Source: Dehalococcoidia bacterium
GTDB lineage: Bacteria; Chloroflexota; Dehalococcoidia; GIF9; AB-539-J10
Reading direction: 5' to 3'
NCBI GenBank assembly: GCA_030602865.1
Contig: JAUVYX010000075.1
Location: 1 to 5,582, forward strand
DNA length: 5,582 bases
Notes under the pieces: generated by a model
Told to the model about the DNA's origin: nothing
The model's database searches: none
What the model saw: only the letters and a program-made list of their open reading frames with translations
Shown here: positions 5,575-5,582 of the stretch, in pieces
Position numbering within the stretch: position 1 is the first letter of the stretch
Layout of the letters: each line of letters starts with the position of its first letter
Translations under genes and position numbers: made by a program

Positions 5575-5582
5575 AAAAGGAG
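5575..5582 (+). promoter_or_regulatory. ribosome binding site of a gene beyond the right edge
   Basis: AAAAGGAG forms the last eight bases of the window, 25 bases after the nadE stop. No terminator stem-loop lies between them. This suggests that a plus-strand gene begins just past the edge and is cotranscribed with nadE. Confidence 0.6.

Noticed and set aside
1..5582. CRISPR array, transposon ends or phage genes
   Set aside because: No regularly spaced repeats, transposase motifs or target-site duplications were seen on either strand.

Overview
The window carries three protein genes and two tRNA genes from an AT-rich bacterial chromosome. Isoprenoids are made by the DXP (non-mevalonate) route, the 3' CCA ends of the tRNAs are encoded, and Shine-Dalgarno sites and sigma70-type promoters are recognisable. 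Wording in DXS such as NDNGMAISPTVGA, together with the general look of the recombinase and the NAD synthetase, gives me a tentative impression of Chloroflexota (Dehalococcoidia-like). That comes from memory, not a search.

Layout. Positions 1-1832, minus strand: dxs, complete at its N-terminus and cut by the left window edge a few residues before its usual C-terminus. Positions 1833-2619: an AT-rich gap with one doubtful small membrane-protein reading frame (2175-2342, minus), short repeats, and a good promoter (2501-2529, plus) that points at two tandem tRNA genes. These are tRNA-Gly(TCC) at 2620-2694 and a CAT-anticodon tRNA at 2699-2773. Positions 2840-3766, minus strand: a Xer-type tyrosine recombinase with all catalytic residues, converging on the tRNAs. 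Positions 3767-3900: a divergent control region with a long inverted repeat. Positions 3901-5550, plus strand: nadE, a two-domain NAD+ synthetase. The window ends on a Shine-Dalgarno sequence for another plus-strand gene.

Two points stand out. First, the N-terminal glutaminase (nitrilase-fold) domain of NadE has lost its catalytic cysteine: the usual CED motif reads GED. It has also lost most glutamine-pocket residues, in an alignment that needs no gaps, while the C-terminal ATP-pyrophosphatase synthetase domain keeps its main motifs. The enzyme probably uses free ammonia or a partner glutaminase, with the dead domain kept as scaffold. Second, an 18-bp-arm inverted repeat with a 6-bp centre lies directly upstream of the recombinase gene. 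Its inner 28 bp has the 11-6-11 geometry of a dif site, including TAA/TTAT edges at the centre. It may be the recombinase's own target site, as with XerS/dif-SL and XerH/difH, which lie beside their recombinase genes, or an operator overlapping the recombinase promoter.

The genes do not form one pathway. DXS makes isoprenoid and cofactor precursors, NadE finishes NAD+ synthesis, the tRNAs serve translation, and the recombinase most likely resolves chromosome dimers. The region reads as ordinary chromosomal backbone, not a mobile island.
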